NCBI GenBank assembly: GCA_946406115.1
Contig: OX291544.1
Coordinates: 5,146,001-5,210,000 of the forward strand
From: Apoda limacodes
Lineage: Eukaryota > Arthropoda > Insecta > Lepidoptera > Limacodidae
Direction of reading: 5' to 3'
DNA length: 64,000 nt
Shown: piece by piece, positions 34,916 to 47,700 of the stretch
How positions within the stretch are numbered: position 1 is the first letter of the stretch
How the letters are laid out: every line of letters starts with the position of its first letter
The notes under the pieces: generated by a model
What the model saw: only the letters and a program-made list of their open reading frames with translations
Database searches by the model: none
Told to the model about the DNA's origin: nothing
Program-made: the position numbers and the translations under genes

Positions 34916-35190
34916 AATTAGACCGAAATTGAAAATTGGATCGTCGACAATTCTTACAGCCCGTCGTTGAACCGAGTCAAAAGTGCCAAGCTGGTATCCG
35001 GGTGCACAAGCCCAGGGTAGCAGCCTCAATATGGGGCCGAACTTGCGCCTTGTAAAGCAGCAACCTTTGCCCCGACGTGAAGTACTGCTTCGCTCTGTTG
35101 AGTACACCAAGTTATTTGGACGCCAGCTTCACATTGTCTTGAAAATGATTTCGGAACTGAACATCGCCGTAGATGTCAACACCAAGGATC
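34916..35190 (-). pseudogene. LINE ORF2 C-terminal fragment
   Basis: The minus strand reads NVKLASK and LGVLNR-like blocks, then YFTSGQRLLLYKAQVRP in shifted frames, then PWACAPGYQLGTFDSVQRRA and VRIVDDP. This is the same post-RT tail as 24870-25095 and 61800-62050. Decayed by frameshifts. Confidence 0.65.
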
Positions 35191-35199
35191 CCAAGTGCA

Positions 35200-35425
35200 G
35201 TGTTCTGGAGTTCCCCGTTACACGGATGCGGTTGCGATTGAGTGGGGGCCGAGAAGCGCTCCGGCATTCTTCGATACCTCGTGTATCCTTGCGGGCGTCG
35301 AGGCCCTAATAGGGGAGGTCGTAGAGACTAATCTCGCTATCCGGACAGCGAGATCGTCATTAGTACGTGCCGAGGCCGCCTAACTATAGTTTAACGACCA
35401 TGCCGAGGTCGGTCGGGGGGATGAA
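35200..35425 (-). repeat. G+C-rich retroelement module, copy 1 of 3
   Basis: GTTACACGGATGCGGTTGCG, ATTGAGTGGGGGCCGAGAAG, GGAGGTCGTAGAGACTAATC, TCGCTATCCGGACAGCGAGA and GTGCCGAGGCCGCCTAAC are shared with 52918-53135 (first blocks only) and 60938-61350. It contrasts sharply with its A+T-rich surroundings. The 60938 copy is next to a poly-A tail on the minus strand, so the element probably reads on the minus strand. Confidence 0.7.
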
Positions 35426-35564
35426 TTCAGATTTAAAATTCACTGATATTTTTAGGGCGTGGTGGTAGCGGTATTTCATAATATAGTAATTGGCAACACT
35501 ACCTTAACTTTCTTTCTTTTTAAAGGAAAATAGTATTGAAGTAGGTAAGCAGATTTTTGTAGAA

Positions 35565-38500
35565 ATGGCTGGAAATAATACGGAGGAAGTGGAGGTGGGT
35601 AGTATGAAATAATTAGTGTTTTCCCGGTAATTTACCTACAAGTTTTCAAAAAGAACCATTTGCATTTCTCTTTCTTAGCGTGCTGATGTGGCTAGAAGTG
35701 CTAACTTTCACCATAGAACTCCTATTGATTTGTTTAGTTTCCACTGAATTAATTTAGTTTTTAGTTATTATTTTGCCAATTTGAGTTATTGGTCATATTA
35801 ATCTTACTTTCCAAAAATATTTGAAAAGTTTTATTAAAATAGTTCATAGGTTATGTGCAGTAAAATGGCTTGTATTTTTAAGGGTTCCACTACTACAGAT
35901 CCCAAAACCAATAACGCCGAAGTTCCACCGGAGTTTTTGATTAAGCACCCATTACAAAACACCTGGAGTCTTTGGTTTTATGACAATGATAGAAATAAGA
36001 CCTGGGAAGAGAACCTGATTGAACTGACTACTTTTGACACTGTTGAAGATTTTTGGAGGTTAGTAAACACTTCTTACTTGTCCAAGAGTGGCTGGACAAT
36101 GTTATGTGCGTTTTAATTAGACTTAGCCTTTACAAAACATTAGAATCCAGTGTATTAAGAAGCTATAACTGAAAACAAAAGATAGAACTGAGAGAGTGGA
36201 CTAGTCTTTGCATTTTCTTAGTCTGAATCATGGCTAATGCACATGTTATATATTTCACTCTAAACTAGAAATGTGCTACCTATAACCATTCATGACAACT
36301 TTGTATGCACATTATAATTTGGCAAATATGATATTCACTACCATTGAATACTACCAATTTTAATACATCTATGTTTTACCTATTTTGTGGAACATATGTA
36401 TTATATATTTTTATGTTTGTGTTGGTGTTGGAGTATTTATAAAAAAGTAAAAGTTTGTATGAAAAAAAGTTCCATCATTTAAATGTAGGTATTAGTTTTC
36501 AACAAAGTAACAGTAGGTAATTAGGTTAGGTTAAATCAGAAAATAGGCTTATATGTGCATAATAATTGCTCATTTACATAAATTGGTATTTTTAATTGAT
36601 TATAATCAAAAACTGGGCTCAGTATTTAGTATCATGTAATCCCTGTCTACTCCGGTGTTTTAAGGTGGGTCTACCCTTTAAGCTAAAAGTTTATCTTGTT
36701 AATGGCTTCAGTCATAGACTAAAAACATAGATAAAAAAGTAGGCGGTAGCGTAATGCCATACTTCTCCCGTGCGACTTACAGCCTGCCATACCGATGCAA
36801 ACTCATTAATTAAAAAAAAACAATTGAACTATTTGTACCAAGGTAATTTTTGCACAGCTAATCATCCTCGAGTAGCCATTAACGAATGTCACCATGCCAT
36901 ACTTTTCGGACGGTTCCAAATGGCCGCCATACTGCAGCAAGGGAGTAAATAAATTTTTTTTTTGCCTATTTTCTTTTATGGACTATCGGAAAATCAAAGG
37001 ATTTTTGTGGAACAAATCGTTCGACACTCGTAATTTATCCGACACGTTCCACTCACGCCCACGCCATTGGGCCGCCAGTACCAGCACTATGACCATCATT
37101 TTTCTTTTCGTCATTACGTAGTTAGACCCCTGAAGAACCGCCATACTGGTACAAATGACCCAATATTTTGTGTCACTGTCTCCCAGTCTATCAGTTTGCA
37201 ATGCATTTGTGGACTATGAAAAAGTTTTCGATTCTATCATGAACGGGGGTGGTGTTAGCCTCTCTAGTGGAGCTACATTGACTATTGTTACATAGAGTGG
37301 AATGAGACACATTATCCAAAACTGTTTCACAAAGTGTTGTAGGATCTGTTTAAACTTCTGGATAGAAAAAAATATGGCATCAACATAAATGGCAATTACG
37401 AGGGAGCGTTTTTAAGTTTGCGGAATGAGAGGGTTGGAGGGGGGTGATTAAGCTCAGTAGGATCCACAACATGTTTAGTAACTCATAATAAGTATAAATA
37501 CAAGGTTTCATTGTTATTAGACAGTAGAGATGAACATGCTAGAACCTATCCAAAAAGTCGAAAAAATTGGACTTGATGATGCTCGACTAAAGAAGGAACA
37601 ACTCGCAAAAATGGTTGCAGTATATGATACAACCAATTTTAAGATCCTGCATAATCAACGTGCATTTTTAGATCTCTGTAATGAAGACAAGGATGGTGTC
37701 TTGAGGAAAATTGTTACTGGAGACAAAACTTTGATTCATCATTATAAACCTGAGTCGAAACAAGACTCCATGCAGTGGCAGAAAAAGGGCACAGCACCTC
37801 ACAAGAAGTTTAAGGTGTCACAGTCAGCTGGGGCAATGGTCTTTCGGGACTCTGAAGGAATATTATTGATTGATTATAAAGATAAAGTGTTTCTATAACC
37901 GTAGAATACTACGCTTTAATATTAGAGTGACTAAAAGAAGCCATTAAAGAGAAAAGACGAGGAAAATTGACGAAAGGTGTGCTGCTTTTGCACGATAACG
38001 CGCCCTTCCATAAGAGCTGTGTTGCGTTGGCTGACCTGCATAGGGTGGGCTACGATATTTTGAATCACCCACCCTACAGCCCAGACATAGCCCCAAGTGA
38101 TTATTACCTTTCGAAAATGAAGAAAGAGCTACGTAGTAAAAAAATAACACCGATGATAAAGTCAAGGAAGCAGTTTCGGCGTACTTCGAAGACATAGAGA
38201 AAATATATTTTTTTGACGGTATAAATAAATTAATTGAAAGAGCTGAAAAATGTATCTGTCTTGCTGGTGAATATATTGAAAAGAAAAAATAATTTGGTTT
38301 TTTTAATTCCTCCCGTTCTCCCCCAATTCGCGAACATAAAAACGCTCCCTCGCACATCACTCATCTTTGAATTGGGCCTCATACATGGCAGTATCACTGG
38401 AAGACATTGGCAAAATGTTTAAAGACCTTAGCAAAGTTTTCCAATAGGTGGGCTATAAAATAAATATGGATAAAATTCAGAATGTTCAATGCCCATGTGG

Positions 38501-41395
38501 TGACGTAAATTGAAGCATACAGCATAGCAGTTCTTGAGTGGTGACTAGTTTGGCATCCAGGCCCTAACAGCCACCTTTCCTGGAATCACAGGAGTTTAAA
38601 ATCATTTAAAAATCACTGTAATAACCCCAAATTAAATAATAATCCATACAATTCATTTTTAACATATAATGTACTTTTCAGACTATACCATCACATCAAG
38701 CTTCCTTCTGAGCTGCGTCAAGGGCACGATTATGCAGTGTTCAAGCAAGGTATTCGACCTATGTGGGAAGATGATGCTAACAAGATGGGTGGGCGGTGGC
38801 TCATCAGTCTTGAGAAAAAACAGCGTAACTCTGACTTGGATCGATTCTGGCTTGATGTGGTAAGTCATTATGAAAAACATAATTGTTCTGGGTCATGGGT
38901 GGTCAGCCCATCCATAACACTGCTTCTCATACAGTATGACTAATGAACTAAAGCAAGGTATCTTTATGTGTGTTCCATAAATTGTAAATCCACAACTTTC
39001 GATAAAAAGGGGGGTAATATTAAACTAGGAAAAGAATAATATACCACCTTTGCCTTTTTTTGTTTTAATGACATATTTTTAAACAAAGAACAATTGCTTA
39101 AAAATAAAATTGACAAAAAATTAGCATAAAAAGTATAATTTCAGTTTTTCTAAATGACCGCATCTTTTGATGTGTGTACTCATTCATTTCATTGTGGTCA
39201 TCAGGGGCTTTATCTTAGTAAAAACTCTGGTATCTTACGTAACTGCGGGTTACTACTGTACTTACTAACTTATGTTACTAATAGTAAGTGATTTTTATTT
39301 ACAGGTGTTACTCCTTATCGGCGAAAACTTTGACCATTCAGAAGAAATCTGTGGGGCGGTTGTGAATGTCAGACCAAAGCTGGATAAGATTGGTGAGCAT
39401 ACTCCTATATTTGTTTTTTTTTGTATTTGAATAGTGGGTTTCAAAATACTAGTTATTTACTGGATTATTATTTCACAATCTTAGTTCAAATGCGTGTATT
39501 ATGACAGAAGTGATTGCTATTCAAAAATAGTTCAGCTGGGTTGGAGTTGATTTTTACTACTCTTCTTATATTTATAATTTGTCATGTTTGTTGATAAACC
39601 ACAATTATTATGCTTAGAACAACCTGTTGTCATCCGAAATAAACAATGGTTAATATTTCTTTATTTTATTTTTTTATTTATTTATTCAAAGCATTTTAGT
39701 ACAAGCAATAGGTACACTTACGGATGTCTGGATTAAATAACAAAAAAGGGGAAAAAAATCATAATTATAGCGTTGGCTGCTGTAAAGGGGGATTGTGAAA
39801 CATAAAAATATTTGTAAAAATTAAATTATCTGCTGTACCCCTGTACAGCATTGTCAAATTACATAAATAACTAACTACTAAGGTTCAAATTGTATTGTCA
39901 GCTATACAAAAGCATCGTCAAAATTAATTCTGTAAAATAATAGGTCAACATAATATTAATTATAATAATTATCAACACAATATTAAATATAATAAATGGG
40001 CTGCTATAAAATTATTTTATCTGACAAAAAATCAGTTATACTGTAATTAAAATTTTTTGTTATTGAATTTTTGAATTTAGTTTCTGAGAGGTCTTTTGGC
40101 AGATGATTATAGAACTGGACACAATTCAAACCATATGATTTACTTTGACAATCGTGTTTTAGGAAGAACAAGGTTTTCTCTGGACCTTGTTAAGAAAATG
40201 TGAACATGACTTTTCTTGACATTTTTTTTTTTAACTTTTACGAGTATATAGAATATTAGCTAGTATATATTGACAGGGAATGGTAGGTATATTAACTTCT
40301 TTAAAAACTTGTCTCAGTGACGATCTTGTACTTAAACGATAAATGGCACGTACTGCACGTTTTTGCAAAATAAAAAATATTATTGGAATCAGCTGAATTA
40401 CCCCATAAGAGAATGCCATATAAATGAGGCTATAAAAATAGCAGTAGTAAACTATTCATGCAGTCTCAAATTTTCGGAATTTTCTAATGGCATGTATCGC
40501 AGAGCTAAGTTTGAAAGAAAGGTTAAGGATGTGGGGGCCCCATTGAAGTTTTGAGTCCATGATAAGACCAGAAACTTGGTGCTACTGACCATTTCTAGTG
40601 CGTTACCATCAATGTGGATATTATTACATAGGCTTAGAGACTTTGACAGTGTGAAATTGAGACATTTGGTTTTATTTGCGTTTAAAGCTAAATTATTTGC
40701 AGTGAACCACTCAGAATAATAAGGATGTATCATTAGCAAACATCACAATTTCAGACAATGTTTCAATAAAAAAAGGTAGATCGTTGACATAAATAATGAA
40801 CAAAAGAGGCCCCAGTATCGATCCATGTGGGACTCCCATCGTTACTTTATGGCTGATAGATCTTCCCCCGTTGACATCGACTACCTAATTTCTGCCGCTG
40901 AGATATGACTGTTATAGTGTTAGAGCCGAATTTCTCACGCCATAGTGATTGAGTTTAGCCAGTAACGTGGCATGTTCGGCACAGTCAAAGGCCTTTGACA
41001 GGTCACAAAAAATTCCCACTGTGTCCTCTGAGTGCCTCCATATCTCCAAAACTTTTGTATCGAATGTGGCTGCTGCATCAGTTGTAGAGCAACCTTTAAT
41101 AAATCCAAACTGTTTTTTATGTAATACTTTACATACAAACATCCAAAATGTGATCAATATTTTGAATGACAAACCAATGGTAATCATTATTTATTTTTCG
41201 GACTATGAAAACTCCTAATACTCTTGTAATTTTACAGGTATTTGGACTGCAGATACATCAAAGCAAAATGCTAATCTAGAGATTGGAAGAAAACTGAAGG
41301 AACAGCTTGGTATACACGGGAAGATCGGGTTCCAAGTCCACAGGGACACTATGGTCAAGCACAGTTCTGCTACTAAGAATCTATACACTATTTAA
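35565..41395 (+). CDS. eIF4E: eIF4E, mRNA cap-binding translation initiation factor, complete
   Basis: It binds the 7-methyl-G cap and, through eIF4G, brings mRNA to the ribosome; 4E-BPs compete for the same surface. Exons: 35565-35594, 35883-36058, 38682-38859, 39305-39392, 41238-41395 (stop TAA). Phases join without error, giving 209 residues. After a variable N-terminus comes IKHPLQNTWSLWF (30-42). Cap-stacking W51 (KTW) and W97 with E98 (PMWED) are present, as are R151 and K156 for the phosphates. VEDFW (64-68) with W68 is the eIF4G/4E-BP docking site. S201 in SSATKN aligns with the human phosphorylation site. The start at 35565 is chosen because MAGNNTEEVE splices in frame to GSTTTDP; its donor is GTGGGT. 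Another in-frame ATG lies at 35853. Introns hold a mariner and an antisense LINE. The next gene is a paralogue. Confidence 0.95.
37399..38352 (+). mobile_element. mariner element, internally deleted and frameshifted
   Basis: The ends are CGAGGGAGCGTTTTTA at 37399 and its inverse TAAAAACGCTCCCTCG ending at 38352; a TA precedes the left end, and CA follows the right. Inside, a frame at 37530-37898 reads VTGDKTLIHHYKPESKQDSM (first catalytic Asp in TGD). After a frameshift the frame at 37967 reads GVLLLHDNAPFHKSC (second Asp) and YSPDIAPSDYYLSKMKK (third). The element is 954 bases, shorter than the usual 1.3 kb, and the N-terminal DNA-binding half is largely gone. It lies in eIF4E intron 2, same strand. 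Confidence 0.88.
39660..41195 (-). pseudogene. Jockey/CR1-like LINE reverse transcriptase relic, antisense in eIF4E intron 4
   Basis: The minus strand from 41187 reads KVLHKKQFGFIKGCSTTDAA, then TVGIFCDLSKAFDCAEHATL and LAKLNHYGVR, the RT palm. After breaks it reads WFTANNLALNANKTKCLNFT and IDGNALEMVSSTKFL, the thumb region, near 40720-40560. The catalytic YADD block is damaged near 40740. A TTTATTTATTCAAAGCATTT run near 39675 may be its 3' end. It fills most of the intron between eIF4E exons 4 and 5. Confidence 0.8.
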
Positions 41396-41453
41396 CTATT
41401 TATTTGTTTATTTAATGACACCGACAGCATTATGGCAACTATCAAAATATAGC

Positions 41454-41459
41454 AATAAA
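41454..41459 (+). promoter_or_regulatory. Candidate polyadenylation signal of eIF4E
   Basis: AATAAA 59 bases after the eIF4E stop codon. Further signals occur later (near 42152), so a longer 3' UTR is possible. Confidence 0.55.
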
Positions 41460-41559
41460 GAAAACAACATATTATTTCGGTGGAATAGTTGTAAGAAAAT
41501 TGAGAAGCAAATGTTAACATTGCATTTATGATCAAGCTAGTGTTTTGTTTCGTTGTTTC

Positions 41560-42600
41560 TGTGTATGCATTGATGCATAATAGAATTGTGTTTTTCTGCA
41601 TTGTTTTTATTGTGTATGCATTTTAAAAACATGTTTATTGTCAACAGCTTTTAACTTTTATTTTTCATAATAATTTTATATTAGCTACCTATGTGTCTGT
41701 CGGTGTCTATAGTTTAAAAGATATTTAAAAACAGAAGAATGCTTTAGGTTAATGTTGCTATGGTTTGGTCATATAGACTTATAATGAAGTTGTTAAACTA
41801 TTGAAATTTTTAAGTCTGATCTTTGTACTAAGCTGTGCTGGCGTATGTATGTCATGTGGATACCGTTAAAACTGTTAGTACATTGATGGTTGAAACTAAG
41901 AAGGCGGTCTACGGGCAAGAAAAAGTGTTCATGTTCCACTCAGGTGGTCAAAGGTGAACTCGGCAGGTGGACCTCAACCAAATATTTTTTATTTCCTACA
42001 ATATGTACAAAATTGGTTTTATAACTTATAAATTTCCTAAAACGATCGGGCACCTATTTTTATTAGGTACATGAACCTATTAATGGACTGTGATGTACAG
42101 TTGATTTAAAAATATTAATTAACACTTAACATCAACTGAATATAGAATTTGAAATAAAAAGACTTGTTATCCATTGTTAAAAAAACTTTAAAAATCAATT
42201 TTGTACATGTTCATCTTAACTATCATAGTACCTATTGGTTTCTCTTTAATACCATATCATATATTATGATAACACACTTTAGGCCTTATATATTTTGGAT
42301 CATAATTTCAAACATTGACAGTTCAGGATGTTCTCATATCTTGCTCCTAGGCATGTGTTGTTTAAAATTTATTGGTGTCCATTGTGAAAGACTATTTTGC
42401 TATTTTATAAAAAAAATTACTTATAAACACATTAATTGTTATTTTATTTCCAATTCATTTATATTTTAAAATTTAATTAGATATCCTCCATTTTAAAGGT
42501 TATATGCAAAAAATGTTACGGTAATTGTTACGATTTCATTTTTCTTGTCCATTGTATCTACGTAATCGGTAATCTACTTACCTACCAAGTTTTATGTTTT
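41560..42600. other. No gene recognised; eIF4E 3' flank
   Basis: A+T-rich, without recognisable coding content. It may include an extended eIF4E 3' UTR up to about 42170. Confidence 0.4.
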
Positions 42601-42639
42601 TAAACCCAGTGATTTGAGTCATACGATGGTCAATCAGTA

Positions 42640-44790
42640 AATTGGACACGAGAATTTTTTTGGAAAATCATCCCCTAAGGGGATAAAAAGGGGTTATAAA
42701 TTTGTATTAAAAAAATTCAAACAACAGAACCGATTTGGCTGAATTTCAAAGTGCAGGTAGCTTATATCTTGACATAACACTTAGGCTACATTTTATCTCG
42801 GAAAACTTACAAGTTCCCAGAGGAATAATTATAACTTAATGTGACTTTTCTTACTCTTTCACGTCGCGTCACACCAGTGCATCCGATGTGTGAAATTTGG
42901 CATAAGGATAGTTGAAAGAATGAAGTAGGACAAGGCTATTTTTCCCGATCGAGAGGTCTAGCGGGAATGAAAACCTATCGCGATATGCGAGCTGTAATTT
43001 ATCACAGAGAGAGTTAAAGAGACGAAAAAGAATTTAAACTCTTTTTATCTCAATTCAAAAGTTCCCGTGGGACCTTTCGCGATAATCAAAATTTTGGCCA
43101 ATAAAACCACACTAAAATACTATGCAATTGAATTTTGACACAAGATTAGTTAAAAAGTCGGAAAAGGATATAAGGTATATTAAATACCGATCAAGAGTTC
43201 CTGTAGGAATAAATATCCTATCGCAAAGTTTGTACGGAAATTCATTTTTTTTCAATTAAAATGGATGAATGACGTTTTCACCGCTTTGAGAAAACAATCT
43301 CCTAAGGTCTAGAGGGGATAAAATGGGGTTATAAATTTGTATGAAAAAATTCAAACAATGAAGCCGATTTGGCTATAATTTGGAATACAGATACCTTATA
43401 TCTTAACATAACCCACAGGCTACATTTTATCCCGGAAAACGCACATCCTACGGGAATAATTATAACTTAATATGACTTTTGTTACTCTTTCACGTCGCAC
43501 CACTGCATCGGGTTCAGATGAAATTTGCATAGAGATAGTTGAAAGAACGAAGAAGGATAAGGCTTTTATCCCGATTGAGAGGTTCCATAGGAATGAAGTC
43601 CTATCGCGATAATCAAACTTAACGCGGGAAAATACGATTTAATTAGGCGGTAAGGATTAAAACTCCTTTTCATCCCGATTCGGAAGTTCCCGTGGGAATA
43701 TAACCATGGTAAAATATTATGCAATTGAGCTGAAATTTGGCAGTAGGTTGGTTAAAGAGACCGGAATAGGATATAAACAACATTTAATACTGATCAAGAG
43801 TTCTTATGGGAATAAAAACTTAACGCAACATTTGTATGGAAATCCATTATTTTCAATTAAAATGGATGAAAATTGGTACATGGCCTTTCGGTTGAAAACT
43901 AAGAATGTCATGTTTGTTGTAAAGTTTTGCATGGTGTTGTATGCTGTTGTTGTACGGTGCGGTGTGTTGCAGTGAAGTGCGGTGCAGTGCAGTGCGCAGT
44001 AAATTATAGTAATGTAAATAAAAAGTAAATAAGCTTGTGTTGTTGTATGAGTGAGTATGTTATTTATTACTTTGGCGCGTTAGTTACTTATCCCCTTATA
44101 AGTTAAGAAGAGATATTAGAGATGTACTAAGAAATCATTTTTCTAAATTAAAATTAATGGCTTGAAATGGGGGTCAAAGTTTATATGAAAATCCATTATT
44201 TTTTAACCTTCTTCTTCTCAGCCAGGGGACGTCTACTGCTAAATATAGGCCTCCGCCATATGTTTCTACAAAGATCGGTCAAATGCTTGGTCAAATGTCG
44301 CCCGCGCCCAACTACTTCCGACAGCTTTAACCGGATCATCTTTCCATCCAAACCAGATGGGTATTTAGTATTTTTCAACCTACCTACTTCCTATCGATAA
44401 ATGAGTAAACAAGAGTTTAAGGATTTTTGACATTTTGTAACCAAGTCTGAAAATATAAAATGGGTATTGTATGGTTTTTGGGGTCGCTGGTTACGAAAAA
44501 ACACGGCGGAAGTGAAATTCATTGTTGGAGTGTGATTGGGTTAAAATGTCTAAAGAATAATATGGGAGTAGTTTTTAAGGTGTCGTAGCAAAACGGCTAT
44601 AACAGACGGACCGACAGACAGCCACACAAGTGATCCTATAAGATAAGGGTTTTAAATTCCATTTTTTCCTTTTGAAATTCAGTTGGATCTTGAATTGTAT
44701 TTATTGTTTTGCGCAGGCGAGGTCCCAATTTTCTAAATTTTAAATTACCTCAAATATAATGCGAGCGAAGCCGCGGGCGAAAGCTAGTTT
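42640..44790 (+). mobile_element. Helitron-like composite with internal duplication of about 635 bases
   Basis: A block with GGGGATAAAAAGGGGTTATA, CCGATTTGGCT, GGCTACATTTTATC and TTTCACGTCGC runs from about 42675. It recurs from about 43312; both copies lead to TTTTCAATTAAAATGGATGA (about 43248 and 43852). The right end reads GCGAGCGAAGCCGCGGGCGA then AAGCTAGTT, the Helitron-type terminus I associate with Lepidoptera. A scrap of the RTE-type LINE tail is embedded near 44215-44345 (antisense). The 43706-43975 open frame is inside the repeat and is not a gene. The left edge is approximate. Confidence 0.6.
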
Positions 44791-44799
44791 ACAATAAAA

Positions 44800-47700
44800 A
44801 TAGACAATTTTGACCGAAAGCCTTAGGACAGCCTAAGCAATAGATCTTAAATGATTGCTATTGATATTGCGAAGGCATCTTTGCTATGGAATGCTATATT
44901 GAAAGTTTATATTATTCACCATCATTTAAATTTTTGACCCCTGGTACAGAAAATTAGTTGCACTATACCTACATGGTAATATGTAATGTACATAAAGTTG
45001 AAGTTGAAGATGCACCGCGCGGCGCCTCTTTAAGCCTTTTCACTCTTCAAACAGCCTATAATCCTCACACACAAAATCTAACATCCGAATATAAACGTTT
45101 ATATGATGGCGCCGTATGGGGCGCTAAAGCGTCTTTCAGGGTCTTATTTACCTGCATTAGAGAGCTCCAATCACATGTAATCAAAGGTTACATGTGATCT
45201 ATAATACCTAAATATCTATAATTTAGCATAATAAAAATTTACCCACAGTAATTATTTGGGCTAGATAAGTGCAATTATAGGATTGCGTGTAACAAGTTGA
45301 TTAACACTGTAAAAGTTTTACTCTGTGCAGCAAGACGCATAATATCATTATTAATCGAAGTCACAGAATAAATGAATGCATTATTGTAGTTCACATGTTC
45401 TTTCTTAGAATGCAGGTATTTTAAGGGTATATTTGTGGCCTTCAATTCAGAATATAGTTACTTTTGGTTCCACAAAATGCTACCTATATTACCTACTATT
45501 AAATGCTGAACACCACCGACCTGTACACCTATATAACTATCGCAACATTACAATGTTGTTTCCGGGGTGCTTAATAGAGACAATATACAGGCGGAAGCGT
45601 AATTGTCGCCTTTTGTAATTCGAGTGTACTTTAATACGCCTTCATGAATGCAAAAGGTACTGATGTGGACCCTACGTAACCAACAATAATCAGGTTTTGT
45701 GCTTATTGGGCTACGCTGTTAGTCGGAATCGAAGTCACGAATCCGTTAAGCTTATTTGTTTTTTTATTATAATATTAACATAAAAGCAGCGCAGATACCT
45801 ACCTACAATAAAATTTGGCTACATACTACCTATGTAAGTACAATACTTAATACCATTTTATTTATTTTTTTTTTGTTATTACAAGCTAGAACATTGATTT
45901 TCAAAGTGGGAGGGCATGACGACATGCAAAAGGAGGCGCGGGCACTTTCTTCTATTGAAGCTAGAATTGGAAACCATGTAAAAACATCGGGGCATGACAC
46001 ATTGACTCCTCTCATAACTAGTGTTTGAAAAATTTTTTTTCAAATAAAACATAAAATATTTTGGACTTTATTACCATTATTGTATTTTACAATTGCGTGG
46101 CGAGACCAATCGCTGCTATTTGCTGCGCCGAGGAGTGACGTGAGCATTTTAATTTTTGGCAGTAAGGGAAGTGATAAAAAAAAAACTTTGGGAGCCCCTG
46201 AGCTAGACTGTTTTTACAAGCTATTTTACTGACCTTTATCCTCCTCGCCATTTGTAAGGTTTATAACGGCCCTTGTTTTGTTCTTACTTGGGGATCACAA
46301 TCTGCCTCACCACAACACACCAAGCGCTTTAGGCTACCCGTAACACTCGTCTCTCTTCTGACTACCGCCGCCATGACACCCACTAACTGTGACGGTTGCC
46401 TTTCACTTGTAAGCGTGAGACAGTGTTGCTATATCTAATAATTAGATACAAACACTGCAGGATTTATTAACTGATCTGGCAACATAGGTCCAGCGGGATT
46501 GGGAATTCCCCGAAAGTAGGATGAATCGGAAATCCTTATTCGGACAATAAAATGTTACCAGTTGCTCACATCCTACTTAATTGTACCTCATTTCATAAAA
46601 TACATTAGGAAGTACCTAGGTACAATGAGTCTATTGTTGTTTCAAATTTCACTTTACTATACATATACGAATGCTATTGCGTATCCTAGAAAAAGCGTGT
46701 CGTTTTGAATAATGTATGAAGACACAATTGAAGCATACAAAGAGACACAGTTCTACGTACGATAGGCGCTAGCATGTGACCGCACGTTGAAAACTTCGAT
46801 TTTTTTAGGTTTTTGTAAATATAAATTCAAATATATATTTAGAACTATGAAATTAGCAAATTCGCTTGTTCATATTTATATATAATTTATGAAAAAATAT
46901 CACTTGAATTAAATAAAGCACAAAAATAATGTTTTTCAGAAAAAAAAAATGTATTGAAGTCCAACGAAGGTCCTTATATTGCTATTTCTACCTAGCCTGA
47001 CGGGTATATATTTATTTTGTTTTTGATGATGGGTGAGGTCGAAATTGATCAGCCAGCAGCCGACTGAATCTCCGAACAGATAGGTAGTTGGATTTAGATC
47101 ACAGATTACATTAATAGTCTTGATGTGCAATAATTTTTGAGTGTAAGCGTGTGTAATAAGTGCAAAGAGCGTGCCCTGCCTGTTAGGTATATTATGATCT
47201 TACATTATGGCGACTGTTCACGAAAAAGTAATGGTAATTTTTCATACATGATTGGATTAGTCTTTTAATTGGACATATCACATTTTGGTTACTTAAATCT
47301 AGAAATTAAACAAAACTAGACTTAAACTATTTAAAAAACGTTGTAAAAAGGAGAATTCAGGGTATATAAATGTTTTCGTAAATATAAATATTTTTATACG
47401 CAGTTCCCAAGAATTTATTTTACCGAGTTAAATAATCGTTTACCTTTCAGAAATAAATACTATAGGAAAGTCAATAAACTGAAAAAAAAAAAGTTATTTA
47501 CTGATACTTTTATGTAGGTATTTATGATGTTGTTTCTTCAAAAATCAAAATAATTTCCCCTAACTTTCAAAAATAATGAGATAGTGCCGTAGTGCTCGAT
47601 GACCACAATTATTTCATGCTATGGTGTAGTAGTAATGACATTGCAAGACCCGGTTATTAATTATTATTAACTAGCCTAGAATGGCCATTGTTCTTTAAAT

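Noticed and set aside
40949..41218. Plus-strand frame in eIF4E intron 4
   Set aside because: It is the shadow of the minus-strand LINE reverse transcriptase, which has recognisable motifs.
43706..43975. 89-residue open frame
   Set aside because: It is part of the duplicated Helitron-like block, and the other unit is not open in that frame.
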